Below, one piece after another: positions 41,870-52,000 of a DNA stretch of 64,000 nt; the first letter of the stretch is position 1, and each line of letters starts with the position of its first letter. The stretch comes from Alteromonas sp. M12 (GTDB taxonomy: Bacteria; Pseudomonadota; Gammaproteobacteria; Enterobacterales; Alteromonadaceae). A program made the translations under genes and the position numbers. The notes under the pieces are model-generated. The model saw only the letters and a program-made list of their open reading frames with translations, was not told the origin of the DNA and searched no databases. The stretch lies in the NCBI RefSeq assembly GCF_037478005.1, contig NZ_CP144164.1, forward strand, positions 4,278,001-4,342,000, in the 5' to 3' direction.

Positions 41870-42774
41870 TAGCCCTTACCTTTGGTTCTAGTGCTATTAG
41901 GCTTGGCATTGGTTTCGAGAAACTCAATGATCATGCCAGCAATATCTTTGTTGGTTGCCTTTTCAATTCCTTCGAGTCCTGGGGACGAGTTAACTTCCAT
42001 CACAACAGGGCCATTGTTAGAACGCAACAAATCAACGCCACACATATTCAATCCCATGGTTTTAGCTGCATCTACCGCTGTTTTGCGTTCTTCGGGAGAT
42101 AATCTGACTATTTTCGCTGTTCCACCACGATGCAGATTTGAACGAAACTCGCCATCGGCCGCCTGACGTTTCATGGCGGCTATCACTTTTCCACCCACCA
42201 CTAAACAACGAATATCTGAACCGCCTGCCTCTTTAATAAACTCTTGGACTAAAATACTGGCGTTGAGTCCCATAAAAGCTTCGATAATCGATTCCGCTGC
42301 TTTTTGAGTTTCAGCTAGCACCACCCCAATACCTTGGGTTCCTTCTAGCAATTTAATGACCACTGGTGCGCCACCAACGTTTTTAATCAAATCGTCGATC
42401 CGGTCTGGATGATTAGCAAAACCTGTTCTTGGCATCCCAATACCCTTGCGAGATAACAATTGCAATGAACGTAATTTATCTCTAGAACGACTAATCGCAA
42501 CGGATTCGTTTATGGAAAACGTGCCCATCATTTCAAATTGTCTTACAACCGAAGTACCGTAAAAAGTAACAGACGCGCCAATTCGAGGAATAACCGCATC
42601 ATACTTAGGTAAAGCACGACCTTTATAACGAACTGATGGTCGACTACTGGTGACATCCATATAACAATGCATGGTATCGACAATATCAACTGTATGTCCC
42701 CGCGATTCGCCGGCCTCCTTTAGTCTTTTGGTAGAATAAAGGTTAGGATTTCGCGATAATATAGCGATACGCAT
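41869..42774 (-). CDS. rimK: RimK, ribosomal protein S6 glutamate ligase family
   Basis: This ATP-grasp ligase of 301 residues adds glutamates to the C-terminus of ribosomal protein S6 in E. coli. The start is ATG 42774 (MRIAILSRN), with GGAG seven bases upstream; the longer ORF start at 42906 is false. The ATP-grasp marks are [20 protein letters not shown] and [20 protein letters not shown], and [18 protein letters not shown] is also present. It heads an operon with an aspartoacylase-like and a retropepsin-like gene. Confidence 0.92.
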   Translation of the reverse strand: MRIAILSRNPNLYSTKRLKEAGESRGHTVDIVDTMHCYMDVTSSRPSVRYKGRALPKYDAVIPRIGASVTFYGTSVVRQFEMMGTFSINESVAISRSRDKLRSLQLLSRKGIGMPRTGFANHPDRIDDLIKNVGGAPVVIKLLEGTQGIGVVLAETQKAAESIIEAFMGLNASILVQEFIKEAGGSDIRCLVVGGKVIAAMKRQAADGEFRSNLHRGGTAKIVRLSPEERKTAVDAAKTMGLNMCGVDLLRSNNGPVVMEVNSSPGLEGIEKATNKDIAGMIIEFLETNAKPNSTRTKGKG

Positions 42775-43063
42775 TGTAAAACTCCGTATAATAAACTGGG
42801 CCCTATAGTACTTAGCTTTAGCTAAACTACAAAGCACTTTTAATGGGCTGATGGCGTGATTTAAACACCCCTTTGACGATTTAAAAGAATAGTCTCTAAA
42901 AGGCATAAAAACATTCTAAATTTGAATGTCTATTTTTCCTCTTTGAAGGTGCAATAAATAAACGTTTTGTACTAATCCGCAGTGTCATGTAGCCTAGCAG
43001 TTATAATTTCGGTACGCCTGCAAACCATAAAACTGCATTAACCAAGGATAATTCATTCTCAAC

Positions 43064-43894
43064 ATGATCGAATTGATTTACCAACATCGTTTAATTTCCA
43101 CTTTGGCGGTTGCCATTGTGTTGATTTCTCTCAAATACCTGTTAGTTAGCTTAGTGCGCTCTAGGGCCAAGAAAAAGCGTCAAGATAAACGCTATTTAGT
43201 AAGTAATATTAAAAACTTACTGAATTTCATTTTGATCGTATTACTACTCAGCTTATGGATAAATGAAATTCAAAATTTTGCTCTTTCCATCGCTGCATTT
43301 GCTGTGGCAATTGTGATTGCAACGAGAGAATTTATTCAGTGTATTATTGGATTCTTTTACGTGATGTCTACGCGTCCGTTTAGGATTGGCGATTGGATTC
43401 AAGTTGACGGTTTCGCTGGTGAAGTATCAGCCATCGACTGGGTTAAAACCACTATGTTGGAAGTGGACATCGATCGTTATCAATACTCAGGTAAAACCTT
43501 GTTTGTACCGAACAATAGGTTGATTAGCAGCCCTATCAAAAACCTAAACTTCTTAAAGCGCTATGTTACTCATCACTTTACCATTACCCGTGATGAAGAC
43601 ATTAACCCTTACTTAATCATTGAAAATTTGCGAGAAAAAGCTCAGCAACAATGCGCAGATTTCTACGAAGTGGCAACCCGTTACAATCAAATAATTGAGC
43701 GAAGACTAGATGTTAAAATACCTGGGCCAGAACCTGTCATTGAAGTGTCTACCAACAATGTTGGTCACACTGAAATTCGCTGTACTATTTTTTGTCCCAC
43801 AGAAAGAGCGATAGAAATCGAACAAAAGATCATGCAAGAGTTTATGGAATTATGGTTTATTGAATTTAATAAAATTCAACCTTCAAGCAATTAA
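43064..43894 (+). CDS. MscS family mechanosensitive channel, small type
   Basis: This 276-residue channel has three membrane helices. The pore-lining helix and the start of the beta domain are AIVIATREFIQCIIGFFYVM and RPFRIGDWIQVDGFAGEVSA. A cytosolic portion with a long C-terminal helix follows. It is shorter than the second MscS protein at 62.2 kb and lacks its Gly-rich pore helix, so its gating may differ. It is a single gene, convergent with the DUF1439 gene. Confidence 0.85.
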   Translation: MIELIYQHRLISTLAVAIVLISLKYLLVSLVRSRAKKKRQDKRYLVSNIKNLLNFILIVLLLSLWINEIQNFALSIAAFAVAIVIATREFIQCIIGFFYVMSTRPFRIGDWIQVDGFAGEVSAIDWVKTTMLEVDIDRYQYSGKTLFVPNNRLISSPIKNLNFLKRYVTHHFTITRDEDINPYLIIENLREKAQQQCADFYEVATRYNQIIERRLDVKIPGPEPVIEVSTNNVGHTEIRCTIFCPTERAIEIEQKIMQEFMELWFIEFNKIQPSSN

Positions 43895-43971
43895 TTGAAG
43901 AGCCTAAATTCGTCGCGCTATGACGTTATAAGCAACAATCTGATTCAGTCAATACTGCACAGATTGTGCGA

Positions 43972-44484
43972 TTAAAAACTAATAGCTAATCCCTGTGGGG
44001 TAATATCAACATCTTTTGGAGCTATCTCACCAAAGCCCATTTTAAGTTGATTGAAGTCCACCAGCATAATCTCTGGTAAATTACGTCCAATAGTTTGTTT
44101 AATAGTTCGCACAGCATGCTCACTATCTTCGAGTTGATTTTCAATCATTTTGAAATCTTTGAGAATGGGTTTTTCGATTCTGAGGTGTCGATTTAACGGG
44201 TCATAGTCAAACTGGCCCTCGATGGTGCCACGGGCAATAAACAATTTACCATCCTGTAAGCCTTTTATTGTGGTAGTGATATCGACGGTTTTGTCCAGTG
44301 CGTCTAATTTTACACTAGGATCATAAAACGTTGCTACCACGCCCTGATATTCGCGAACAATGGGGAAACTCAGCAAAAGCACTGCATTTAGTTGTTTTTC
44401 TGAAATGGTAAAAACAAACGCGGAACTTTTGAACGAGGTTAGAAACATCATTAGTCCCAGTATCACAAGCAACCTTAATTTCAC
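43972..44484 (-). CDS. DUF1439 (YceB-like) secreted protein
   Basis: This 170-residue exported protein has a signal peptide (residues 1-22, ending SSA). It has the DUF1439 layout of YceB: FTISEKQLNAVLLLSFP at the N-terminus, a beta-rich lipid-cup-like middle, and KQTIGRNLPEIMLVDF near the end. YceB is a lipoprotein, but no lipobox Cys is present here, so this copy should be free in the periplasm. The function is unknown. Confidence 0.78.
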   Translation of the reverse strand: MKLRLLVILGLMMFLTSFKSSAFVFTISEKQLNAVLLLSFPIVREYQGVVATFYDPSVKLDALDKTVDITTTIKGLQDGKLFIARGTIEGQFDYDPLNRHLRIEKPILKDFKMIENQLEDSEHAVRTIKQTIGRNLPEIMLVDFNQLKMGFGEIAPKDVDITPQGLAISF

Positions 44485-44840
44485 GACTTTTCCTTAAACC
44501 TATTTTATTCTGTTTGAGCACAGTAAAAGTTAATTTTGTTTGCTGTTTTAGGCGATTTTATTGCGCATTCCTAATCCACAATCAAATAGTCTCGTAAGAC
44601 TGCATCTAAAGCCACAAAATATATTGTTATTATATGCCTAATAGAAGATGATCGCGCGACTATAATTAACCTATTGAACTCCACTATTTATCACCTAGGT
44701 AGATAAGCAGAAAGCATGTTCGATTTAATGTCGACAAATATTTATTCAGCACAAGGTTGAAACAGCCTTCTCACAAATGGACGTTTGTATTGTGGGCACT
44801 ATCACGTTGTAGCGAAGAAGCTGTAAAAGGAGAAATAAAG
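44485..44840 (+). promoter_or_regulatory. zntB-mgtE upstream region with a long leader
   Basis: The 356-base gap has a TATAAT box at 44661-44666, implying a leader of about 170 nt before zntB. Two small hairpins are visible, AGTCT-CGTA-AGACT (44587-44600) and ACAAA-TGGACG-TTTGT (44773-44788). AAAGGAG precedes the start. I cannot match it to a known metal riboswitch. Confidence 0.4.
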
Positions 44841-45830
44841 ATGTCTAACCACAGTCAACTTGATTCATCACAAACGAGTCTCATTTGGTCACTATTTGTT
44901 GATGAAAAAGGGGTTAGTAGTGATGGGAAAACTGCCGATATATTCACGCCAGAGATCAGCGCTGGTTACAACTGGGTTCATCTCCAAGCTGACACCCCTG
45001 ACGCATGGGATACCATGAAAGGGCTAGGCTTATCTGATGTGATATGTGACTCATTGTCTGCATTAGAAACTCGTCCAAGAGCGTTGTTACAAGACAATGG
45101 TATTTTGATTTATCTACGTGGCATAAATTACAACCCAGATTCCGAATTAGAAGACATGGTGTCACTGCGCATTTGGTTTAATGATCATCATGTTGTTACG
45201 GCTCGTCGCAGAGACCGCATATTATATTCAGTCCAAGATACCAAGAGTATGATTGAAAGTGGCGACGCGCCAACCGATACTGCTGACTTTATTTTATTGC
45301 TCATAGGTAAAATCGCCAGTCGAATTAGTGAGGTCGTTGAAGCGCTAGACGAAGAACTGTCAGCATTTGAAGCGGAAGGTGGACTCGAAAGTTCTGACCG
45401 TTATGCACTGAGCATGGTGCGCAGAAAATCAGCGGCCGTAAGACGTTATCTAGCGCCACAACGTGACGCATTAGACAACTTATACAGAATGGCCAAATTC
45501 TTTAGTCAAGAGCAAGCCTATGAACTAAGAGATTTGACCGATCGCATGACTCGCTATGTTGAGGATCTCGATTTAGCTAAAGAACGTTCAATGGTACTGC
45601 AAGATGAGCTTCGTAACCGCATCGCTGAGCAGCAAGGAATGCGTATGTATGTTTTATCCCTAGTGACTGCGATTTTTCTTCCGCTGTCATTTTTAACTGG
45701 GATATTTGGTATGAATGTAGCGGGGTTACCAGGTACTGAGAATCCAGAAGCGTTTAATTATTTAGCGTCGTCAATGGTGATAGTCGCAATAATTATGTTG
45801 GCAGCCATGCTGTGGAAAAAATGGTTATAA
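44841..45830 (+). CDS. zntB: CorA family divalent cation transporter, ZntB-like
   Basis: This 329-residue inner-membrane transporter has a cytosolic funnel and two C-terminal helices. TGIFGMNVAGLPG carries the GMN selectivity motif in the GMNxxGxPG form of ZntB (zinc) proteins. ATG 44841 follows AAAGGAG; the ORF start at 44757 is upstream of it. Other ZntB-like stretches are YDLTDRMTRYVEDLDL and LQDELRNRIAEQQG-type sequence. It precedes mgtE by 16 bases. Zinc specificity is from the family, not proven. Confidence 0.85.
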   Translation: MSNHSQLDSSQTSLIWSLFVDEKGVSSDGKTADIFTPEISAGYNWVHLQADTPDAWDTMKGLGLSDVICDSLSALETRPRALLQDNGILIYLRGINYNPDSELEDMVSLRIWFNDHHVVTARRRDRILYSVQDTKSMIESGDAPTDTADFILLLIGKIASRISEVVEALDEELSAFEAEGGLESSDRYALSMVRRKSAAVRRYLAPQRDALDNLYRMAKFFSQEQAYELRDLTDRMTRYVEDLDLAKERSMVLQDELRNRIAEQQGMRMYVLSLVTAIFLPLSFLTGIFGMNVAGLPGTENPEAFNYLASSMVIVAIIMLAAMLWKKWL

Positions 45831-45846
45831 ATTAAGGTGAAGTAAA

Positions 45847-47184
45847 ATGGCAGATCAAATTTCCGATTTAATCCACGAAGCCGTCAATCTCGATGATGAA
45901 TCCGATAGCGAGATAATACATAGTAAAATAGCAGTTCAAGATGAGGCTGATATAGCACTGCTATTGGAGTCTCTGCCGCTGGAGCAACGCATTAGCGCGT
46001 GGCATGCTTTGCCCCGACATAAGCAACTCGATGTATTGGTAGAAATGCGTGGCGATCCAAGGGAAACCTTACTCGCGGCCACTCCTGATGAAGAATTAGA
46101 AGCACTATTCACCGACGTTGATGCTGAATCCCTACTAGAGCTATCAGATTCTTTGCATAGCCGATTATTGGATCTCGCGTTAGAGGCGATGGATAAGAAG
46201 CAAAGGCAATTATACGAAGGTGCAAATCAATATTCAGAAGAGCAAATAGGCCATTGGCGCAACCCAGAAAACTTGATTTTACCCTTGTCTGCAAAGGTCA
46301 GCGATGCGAAACGATTTTTACGCAGAGAAATTCCTGATTATGCAGATTGTATTTATTTGGTAAACAGAGCCGGGCAATATTCTGAAGCGGTGAAGCTTTT
46401 CAAAATTTACTCAACTCCAGAGCACACTCCCTTGGCAGATATAGCCGAGGATGATATTACCATTGTTAAAGCCAGTGATGATTGTAATAGCGCCGCACTT
46501 AGCGTTCAACGTTCGGGTTTTACCAGCCTGCCATTGGTAGATGAAAACTTTAAGTTTCTAGGGCGGGTCGATATTGGTTCAGCATGTGAATTATTAAATG
46601 AATCATATGAGCGCCAATTAATGGCCGGCGCAGGTATGGATGAAGATGAGGATCTTTTTTCTTCGGTTAAAAAGAGCGCTAAAAATCGGGCATTGTGGCT
46701 AGGCATTAATTTACTTACGGCCTTCTTAGCGTCATGGTTTATTGGTTTATTTGAAGCCACTTTGCAACAAGTAGTGGCACTTGCGGTCTTAATGCCAGTA
46801 GTAGCAAGTATGGGTGGAATTGCAGGTAGTCAAACTTTAACTTTGATTATTCGTGGATTAGCACTTAAGCAAGTAAACGCTGCAAACCTGAAGGCGTTGT
46901 TGATCAAAGAACTAAAAGTCGGCGGCTTAAATGGGGTTATTTGGGCAATAGTCATTGCCACTGTCGCTTCATATTGGTTTGGTAGTGGAATGTTAGGGCT
47001 GGTAATAGGTTGTGCAATTTTAGTCAATATATGTGCCGCTGCTCTGGCTGGCGTAGGGGTTCCTGTGCTGTTAGATAAGCTAAAGTTAGATCCTGCATTG
47101 TCTGGCTCAGTGATTTTGACCACTGTCACTGACATTGTCGGATTTGTGTCTTTTCTTGGTTTAGGAGCACTCTTCTTACTCTAA
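45847..47184 (+). CDS. mgtE: MgtE family magnesium transporter
   Basis: This 445-residue protein has an N-terminal helical N-domain (LESLPLEQRISAWHALP, LLAATPDEELEALF), CBS-like domains (about 140-255) and five membrane helices. The pore helix region MPVVASMGGIAGSQTLTLIIRGLA and the final SVILTTVTDIVGFVSFLGLG with the ion-site Asp are typical. It forms an operon with zntB. AAGGTGAAG precedes the start. Confidence 0.92.
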   Translation: MADQISDLIHEAVNLDDESDSEIIHSKIAVQDEADIALLLESLPLEQRISAWHALPRHKQLDVLVEMRGDPRETLLAATPDEELEALFTDVDAESLLELSDSLHSRLLDLALEAMDKKQRQLYEGANQYSEEQIGHWRNPENLILPLSAKVSDAKRFLRREIPDYADCIYLVNRAGQYSEAVKLFKIYSTPEHTPLADIAEDDITIVKASDDCNSAALSVQRSGFTSLPLVDENFKFLGRVDIGSACELLNESYERQLMAGAGMDEDEDLFSSVKKSAKNRALWLGINLLTAFLASWFIGLFEATLQQVVALAVLMPVVASMGGIAGSQTLTLIIRGLALKQVNAANLKALLIKELKVGGLNGVIWAIVIATVASYWFGSGMLGLVIGCAILVNICAAALAGVGVPVLLDKLKLDPALSGSVILTTVTDIVGFVSFLGLGALFLL

Positions 47185-47263
47185 TCACGCACTATCTAAT
47201 TAAGTTGTCATGGTTTTTGCTTAATCATAATTTTTGCAGTGATATAAAACCGTTTTCGAGTAT

Positions 47264-49042
47264 GTGGGTCTAATCAGTAGGGTTATTTATTTAGTGTTTA
47301 AGAAATTAAAAAATGCTTGGTTTTTAAGCTTCTTGCTTGTTTTGGCTTGTCGCCAAGCTGTTGCTATTGATGTGTCTTTAGAGGGCGTAGATGATAGCGA
47401 TTTGGAAACCAATATTGCGGCACACCTAAGCACGCTCTCAGCTCCAGCGGATTGCAATTTATCTGTAGATGAGCAAATAACCATTGAAAACAAAGTCACT
47501 GAAGCTGGCCGCGCATTTGGCTATTACAATCTCTCCATCGATTCGATTGCTTACAATTCCAGCGAGAAATGTAGCTCACTCAAGTTAAAACTTAAAACAG
47601 GTCCACAAGTAAAAATTACTCAACTAGATGTCATAGTTACTGGTGATGGTAAAGAAGACGAAGGATTCAAAAGTATTATCAATAAGTTTCCAATCAAAAA
47701 AGGGGAGCCATTAATTCATGGTAAATATAAATCTGCCAAGTCTAGATTCGATTCCGTTGCATTAAACCGAGGCTTTTTTGATAGTAAATTTATTATTAGT
47801 GAAATAAAGGTGGATGTAGAACAAAACAGCGCGCAAATCCGTCTCGAATACCAGACAGGTCCACGTTATCAATTTGGTAAATTAAAGATACCTGAGGATC
47901 AAAGAGCCTCTGAACTTATTATGCAAGTTCTCCCATTTAAAGAGGGTGACCCCTATCTCGCGTCTAAGCTAGGCGAATTTAACCAAAGCTTGGGGCAAAC
48001 TGAGTATTTTCAGCAAGTTGTTGCCCGTCCATTATTGGGCGAAGCTGAGCAACATCAGATTCCAATTGAAGTTGTCGCAGTAAGTCGTCCCAGAGATATT
48101 TTTAATGTAGGAGTAGGCGGCGCTACGGATACAGGTCCTAGGGTTACATTGGGTTGGCAGCGACCATGGGTAAATAGCGATGGGCACAGTATGAGCGCAA
48201 ATATATATGTTTCTGAGCCCAAACAAACGGCTAGTGTGAAATATAAAATTCCCATTGAAGATCCGTTAAATAACTATGTATCAGCCCAACTTGGTGTGAA
48301 GTCGCTATATGATAATGATACTAACAGTGACACGATTTCACTGGCTTTACAGCGACATTGGACTGGTGAAGATAATGAGTGGAATAAAATTGCGTTCGTC
48401 CGTTTAGAGCAATCTCGCTTCCAACAAGCAGAAACACCTTTGCAAACTACCACGCTATTAATTCCAGGTTTCACCCTATCCCGTCATCGCAGTAGAGGCG
48501 GTTTAGATGTGAATTGGGGAGATTTGCAGTTGGTAACTATTGAAACAGCAAGCGACGCTGTTGTTTCAGATATCAACTTGGCCAGAGTGACATTTCAAAC
48601 CAAGTGGTTACGAAGTATTGGGGAACATCGGTTCTTAATGCGTGCCGAAGTCGGCGCTCTATCAACCAATGACTTTGACCAAGTACCATCAGATTTACGC
48701 TATTTTACCGGTGGCGACCAAAGTGTCAGAGGATTCGCCTATCAATCACTTGCGCCTAGGCAAATCGATGATGATGGTGAAGATGGTGAGCTACTTGGAG
48801 CAAAATACTTGAATGTGGCAAGTATCGAATACAGCTACCCGGTTTCAGATGAATGGCGAGCGGCAATATTCACGGATGTGGGGGGCGCAAGCAACAAGCC
48901 TTTAGAAAAATTAGCCTACAGTCTAGGTGTCGGCGCAAGTTGGATGTCTCCGGTAGGTCCAATTCGCTTTTATCTTGCCAGTGGACATGGTGATTACGGT
49001 AATTCAGTACGTTTTCATTTAGCGATGGGGCCTTCTATATGA
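47264..49042 (+). CDS. tamA: TamA, outer-membrane translocation and assembly module
   Basis: This BamA-family (Omp85) protein of about 590 residues works with TamB in the outer membrane. It has a signal peptide, three POTRA domains and a 16-stranded barrel. DVGGASNKP and the VRGFAYQSL motif in the barrel (GGDQSVRGFAYQSL) are diagnostic. The GTG start at 47264 is one option; GTG 47294 gives a cleaner signal peptide (MFKKLKNAWF). The stop overlaps the tamB start in ATGA. Confidence 0.94.
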   Translation: MGLISRVIYLVFKKLKNAWFLSFLLVLACRQAVAIDVSLEGVDDSDLETNIAAHLSTLSAPADCNLSVDEQITIENKVTEAGRAFGYYNLSIDSIAYNSSEKCSSLKLKLKTGPQVKITQLDVIVTGDGKEDEGFKSIINKFPIKKGEPLIHGKYKSAKSRFDSVALNRGFFDSKFIISEIKVDVEQNSAQIRLEYQTGPRYQFGKLKIPEDQRASELIMQVLPFKEGDPYLASKLGEFNQSLGQTEYFQQVVARPLLGEAEQHQIPIEVVAVSRPRDIFNVGVGGATDTGPRVTLGWQRPWVNSDGHSMSANIYVSEPKQTASVKYKIPIEDPLNNYVSAQLGVKSLYDNDTNSDTISLALQRHWTGEDNEWNKIAFVRLEQSRFQQAETPLQTTTLLIPGFTLSRHRSRGGLDVNWGDLQLVTIETASDAVVSDINLARVTFQTKWLRSIGEHRFLMRAEVGALSTNDFDQVPSDLRYFTGGDQSVRGFAYQSLAPRQIDDDGEDGELLGAKYLNVASIEYSYPVSDEWRAAIFTDVGGASNKPLEKLAYSLGVGASWMSPVGPIRFYLASGHGDYGNSVRFHLAMGPSI

Positions 49043-52000
49043 TGTGGTTAAAGCGCACGGGGAAATGGACCGCATACATACTAATCATTTTAATTTGTCT
49101 AATCGGCTTTTTATTCACGCCATGGGGAACCTCAAGCGTCATAGCCATCGCCAACAGTTCCGTTGATGGCCTGAACATTAGGCACAAATCAGGTGGTTTA
49201 CTAGGGACGCTTGAGTTTCAAAAAATCAAATTCCAATCTAGCACTATAGATATTGATGCCAGCAATTTAAAAACCAATATTGATTGGTCATGTAGCTTAT
49301 TAATGCAAGTCTGCTTGAGCGAACTTTACTTAGGCAAAACCACAATTACTGTGGGCGAGTCTGAGCCAACTGAGACACAAGAAACCTTGCAAAAAATCAG
49401 CTTACCCGTGGCTGTAATTGCACCGAATATCCAACTCAATAGTCTCTCAGTAGAGATTGAAAACGTCGCCAAAATATCCTGGCAGTCGTTATTGGCCAAC
49501 CTAAACATGCACAAGGTATTGAATATAGAATCATTGGAAATACGCCAGCCAAAGATCGTTTTAGCCAATAATGAACCGCCTGAGCAAGCTGCTACAGATC
49601 AACAACCCACGATTAATATTGGGCAAATCTCTAACTGGCAATATCAACCCGTTGAGTTACCACCATTGATGATTCCCATTGATATTAATGGCAAAAAGAT
49701 AGTTATTCGCAATGCCCGTATTATGCAAGTAGATGAGGAAATTTTTGCATTCAACCGTTTATCAACCGGAGTAATTATTGAGGACAGCAGTCTTACTATT
49801 GAACAGTTCGAATTGGAACATGAATTGGTCAATGTGCAAGTCGATTTAGCGCTAAGCAAAGATTATCTGTTGGCCCTTTCTAGTAAGGCGCAAACCACCG
49901 ACAACAACCAGAATCAACTAGTGCTCCAGGCTAACGCCAATGGTGATTTAAAAGCCTTAGAATTCGACACCCAAATAACTGGGGACATTAATGCTACAGC
50001 ACAAGGAAGCGCTACATTAGACTCACCTAAGCTACCAATAAATCTTAAAATAAACTGGCAACCAGTGACCTTGCCTGCAGAACAACCGATACATATTTCG
50101 TCAGGAAATCTTAGTTTAGTGGGCGATATGGAGAACTATCAGCTCGATTTGCAAACTAGCCTATCTGCTACCGGAATTCCCACCAGTCAGGTGCAGGTTG
50201 CAGCAAGTGGTAACAACCAAAAAATTCAACTGACTAAGGCTCAAATCAATACTCTTGGGGGAAATATTCACACCTCCGGCGTAGTTGTGTTAACCGATGT
50301 AGCCCGCTGGCAAGGTAAAGCTCTAGTTGAACAGATTCAACCTGGGTTATTCTGGTCGGATTTAGAGGGCAGTATTAACGCAAGCCTTATGCATAGTGGC
50401 GTGTACGGTTCAGACGTATTGCAAGCCAAAATAGACAAGCTGAGTGCCGATGGGAATTGGTTAGGTTATCCGCTCAAAGCAGCTGGTAACGCTTCCTATG
50501 ATAAAAACTCGGGGTTAGACATTCCGAGTTTAAGTTTGGCCAATGGTGAAAACACGCTCACCTTCAAAGGAAAACTCGACAATCAAAATACTCTTGCAGC
50601 AAAATTAGACTTTATTGGCAAAGAGTTAACTCAACTGTATCCGGATTTGGACGGAAGCACAGGACTAAGCGCCAATATTTCAGGTACTTTAACTGAACCG
50701 AAAGTTGAATATGAATTAACAGCATCGCAAGTTAACTATCAAACAATTTCATTGCACAGCTTAAGCTCAAAAGGAAGTGTAAATTGGGATGAAAATAAAC
50801 GCTTTGATGTTCGCACCAACCTTGAACAGCTGGTGATTAATCAAGAACCTATCAATACGATTCAATTCGAACTAGCCGGTGACGCAAAGCAACATAAACT
50901 GATTACCAAAGTCGATAGCCAAGCATTTCAGATAGATTCCACAATCGAAGGTCATCTTGAAGAAACAAAATGGGTTGGCCAGTGGATAACTGGTAACTTC
51001 AGCAGCCAATGGGGTGCATATTCTCTAGATCAGCAAAACACCCAACTTTTAGCTGATTGGCAGAACCAGCACTACCAAATAGATGCACATTGTTGGAACG
51101 ACCAACAGGCCGAACTATGTGTTAATCAAGCCTCCTTTAAAAACCAAATTGCAGAATTCGATATACATGGCAATCAACTGGAACTATTACAAATAGTCAG
51201 TCAATTTGTTCCACAGTTACAGAACATATCCACTGATACTCAATTCTTTTTCACCGCAAAAGGTAAATGGCAGGCAGATTCCCTACCTGTTGCCAAAGTT
51301 GCAGGACATTTTTCACCGACGTCTGTAAAAATAAAGGGCTTAAAAAAGCCTGTAGATATGCAAAAACTCGCGTTTGATATGTCTGTGGATGGGCAACAAG
51401 TCATTTCCCATTTTGACTTTCAAACACAGAGCTCTGGCGCAATTGATTTAGATTTAACCATCACCGACCTCGAACAAAAGCGCAACTTACAGGGGGAGTT
51501 AAAACTAAAAGATATTTTAGCCAAGCCATATCAAGAACTGATCCCCCAATTAACAGAACTATCAGGAACTGTGAATGGCAACTTAGCACTATCTGGCGAT
51601 TTAAAAACCCCACTTCTAGACGGCAAATTACAACTCAAAAACTTCAACTTTGCTGGAGAAGAAATACCTGGGCGGGTTTCAGACTGGAACCAAGATATGG
51701 AATTTGCCGGCCAGAGTGCCAAACTCAAAGGTGACTTTATGTTTGGTAATGGCAAAGGTAGCAGTGCTGGGACATTAGATTGGACGGAAGAGTTAATCGG
51801 TGATTTCAGCCTTAAAGGAGATACATTTGAATTGGAGTATCGCGATTTAGTCAGAACCCGCTTTTCTCCCAACTTACAGGTAGAAATGACGAAAGAGGCA
51901 ATCAATGTGTCCGGCAGTACAGATGTCTTTTATGCCCGCATTAAAGTTAAAGACTTACCGGCCAATGCGCAATCACCCTCTGACGATACCATTATAGTCA

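Noticed and set aside
42911..42929. ACATTC-N7-GAATGT hairpin followed by T bases upstream of the small MscS gene
   Set aside because: It resembles a terminator on the plus strand, but no gene or promoter precedes it there, so I do not call one.
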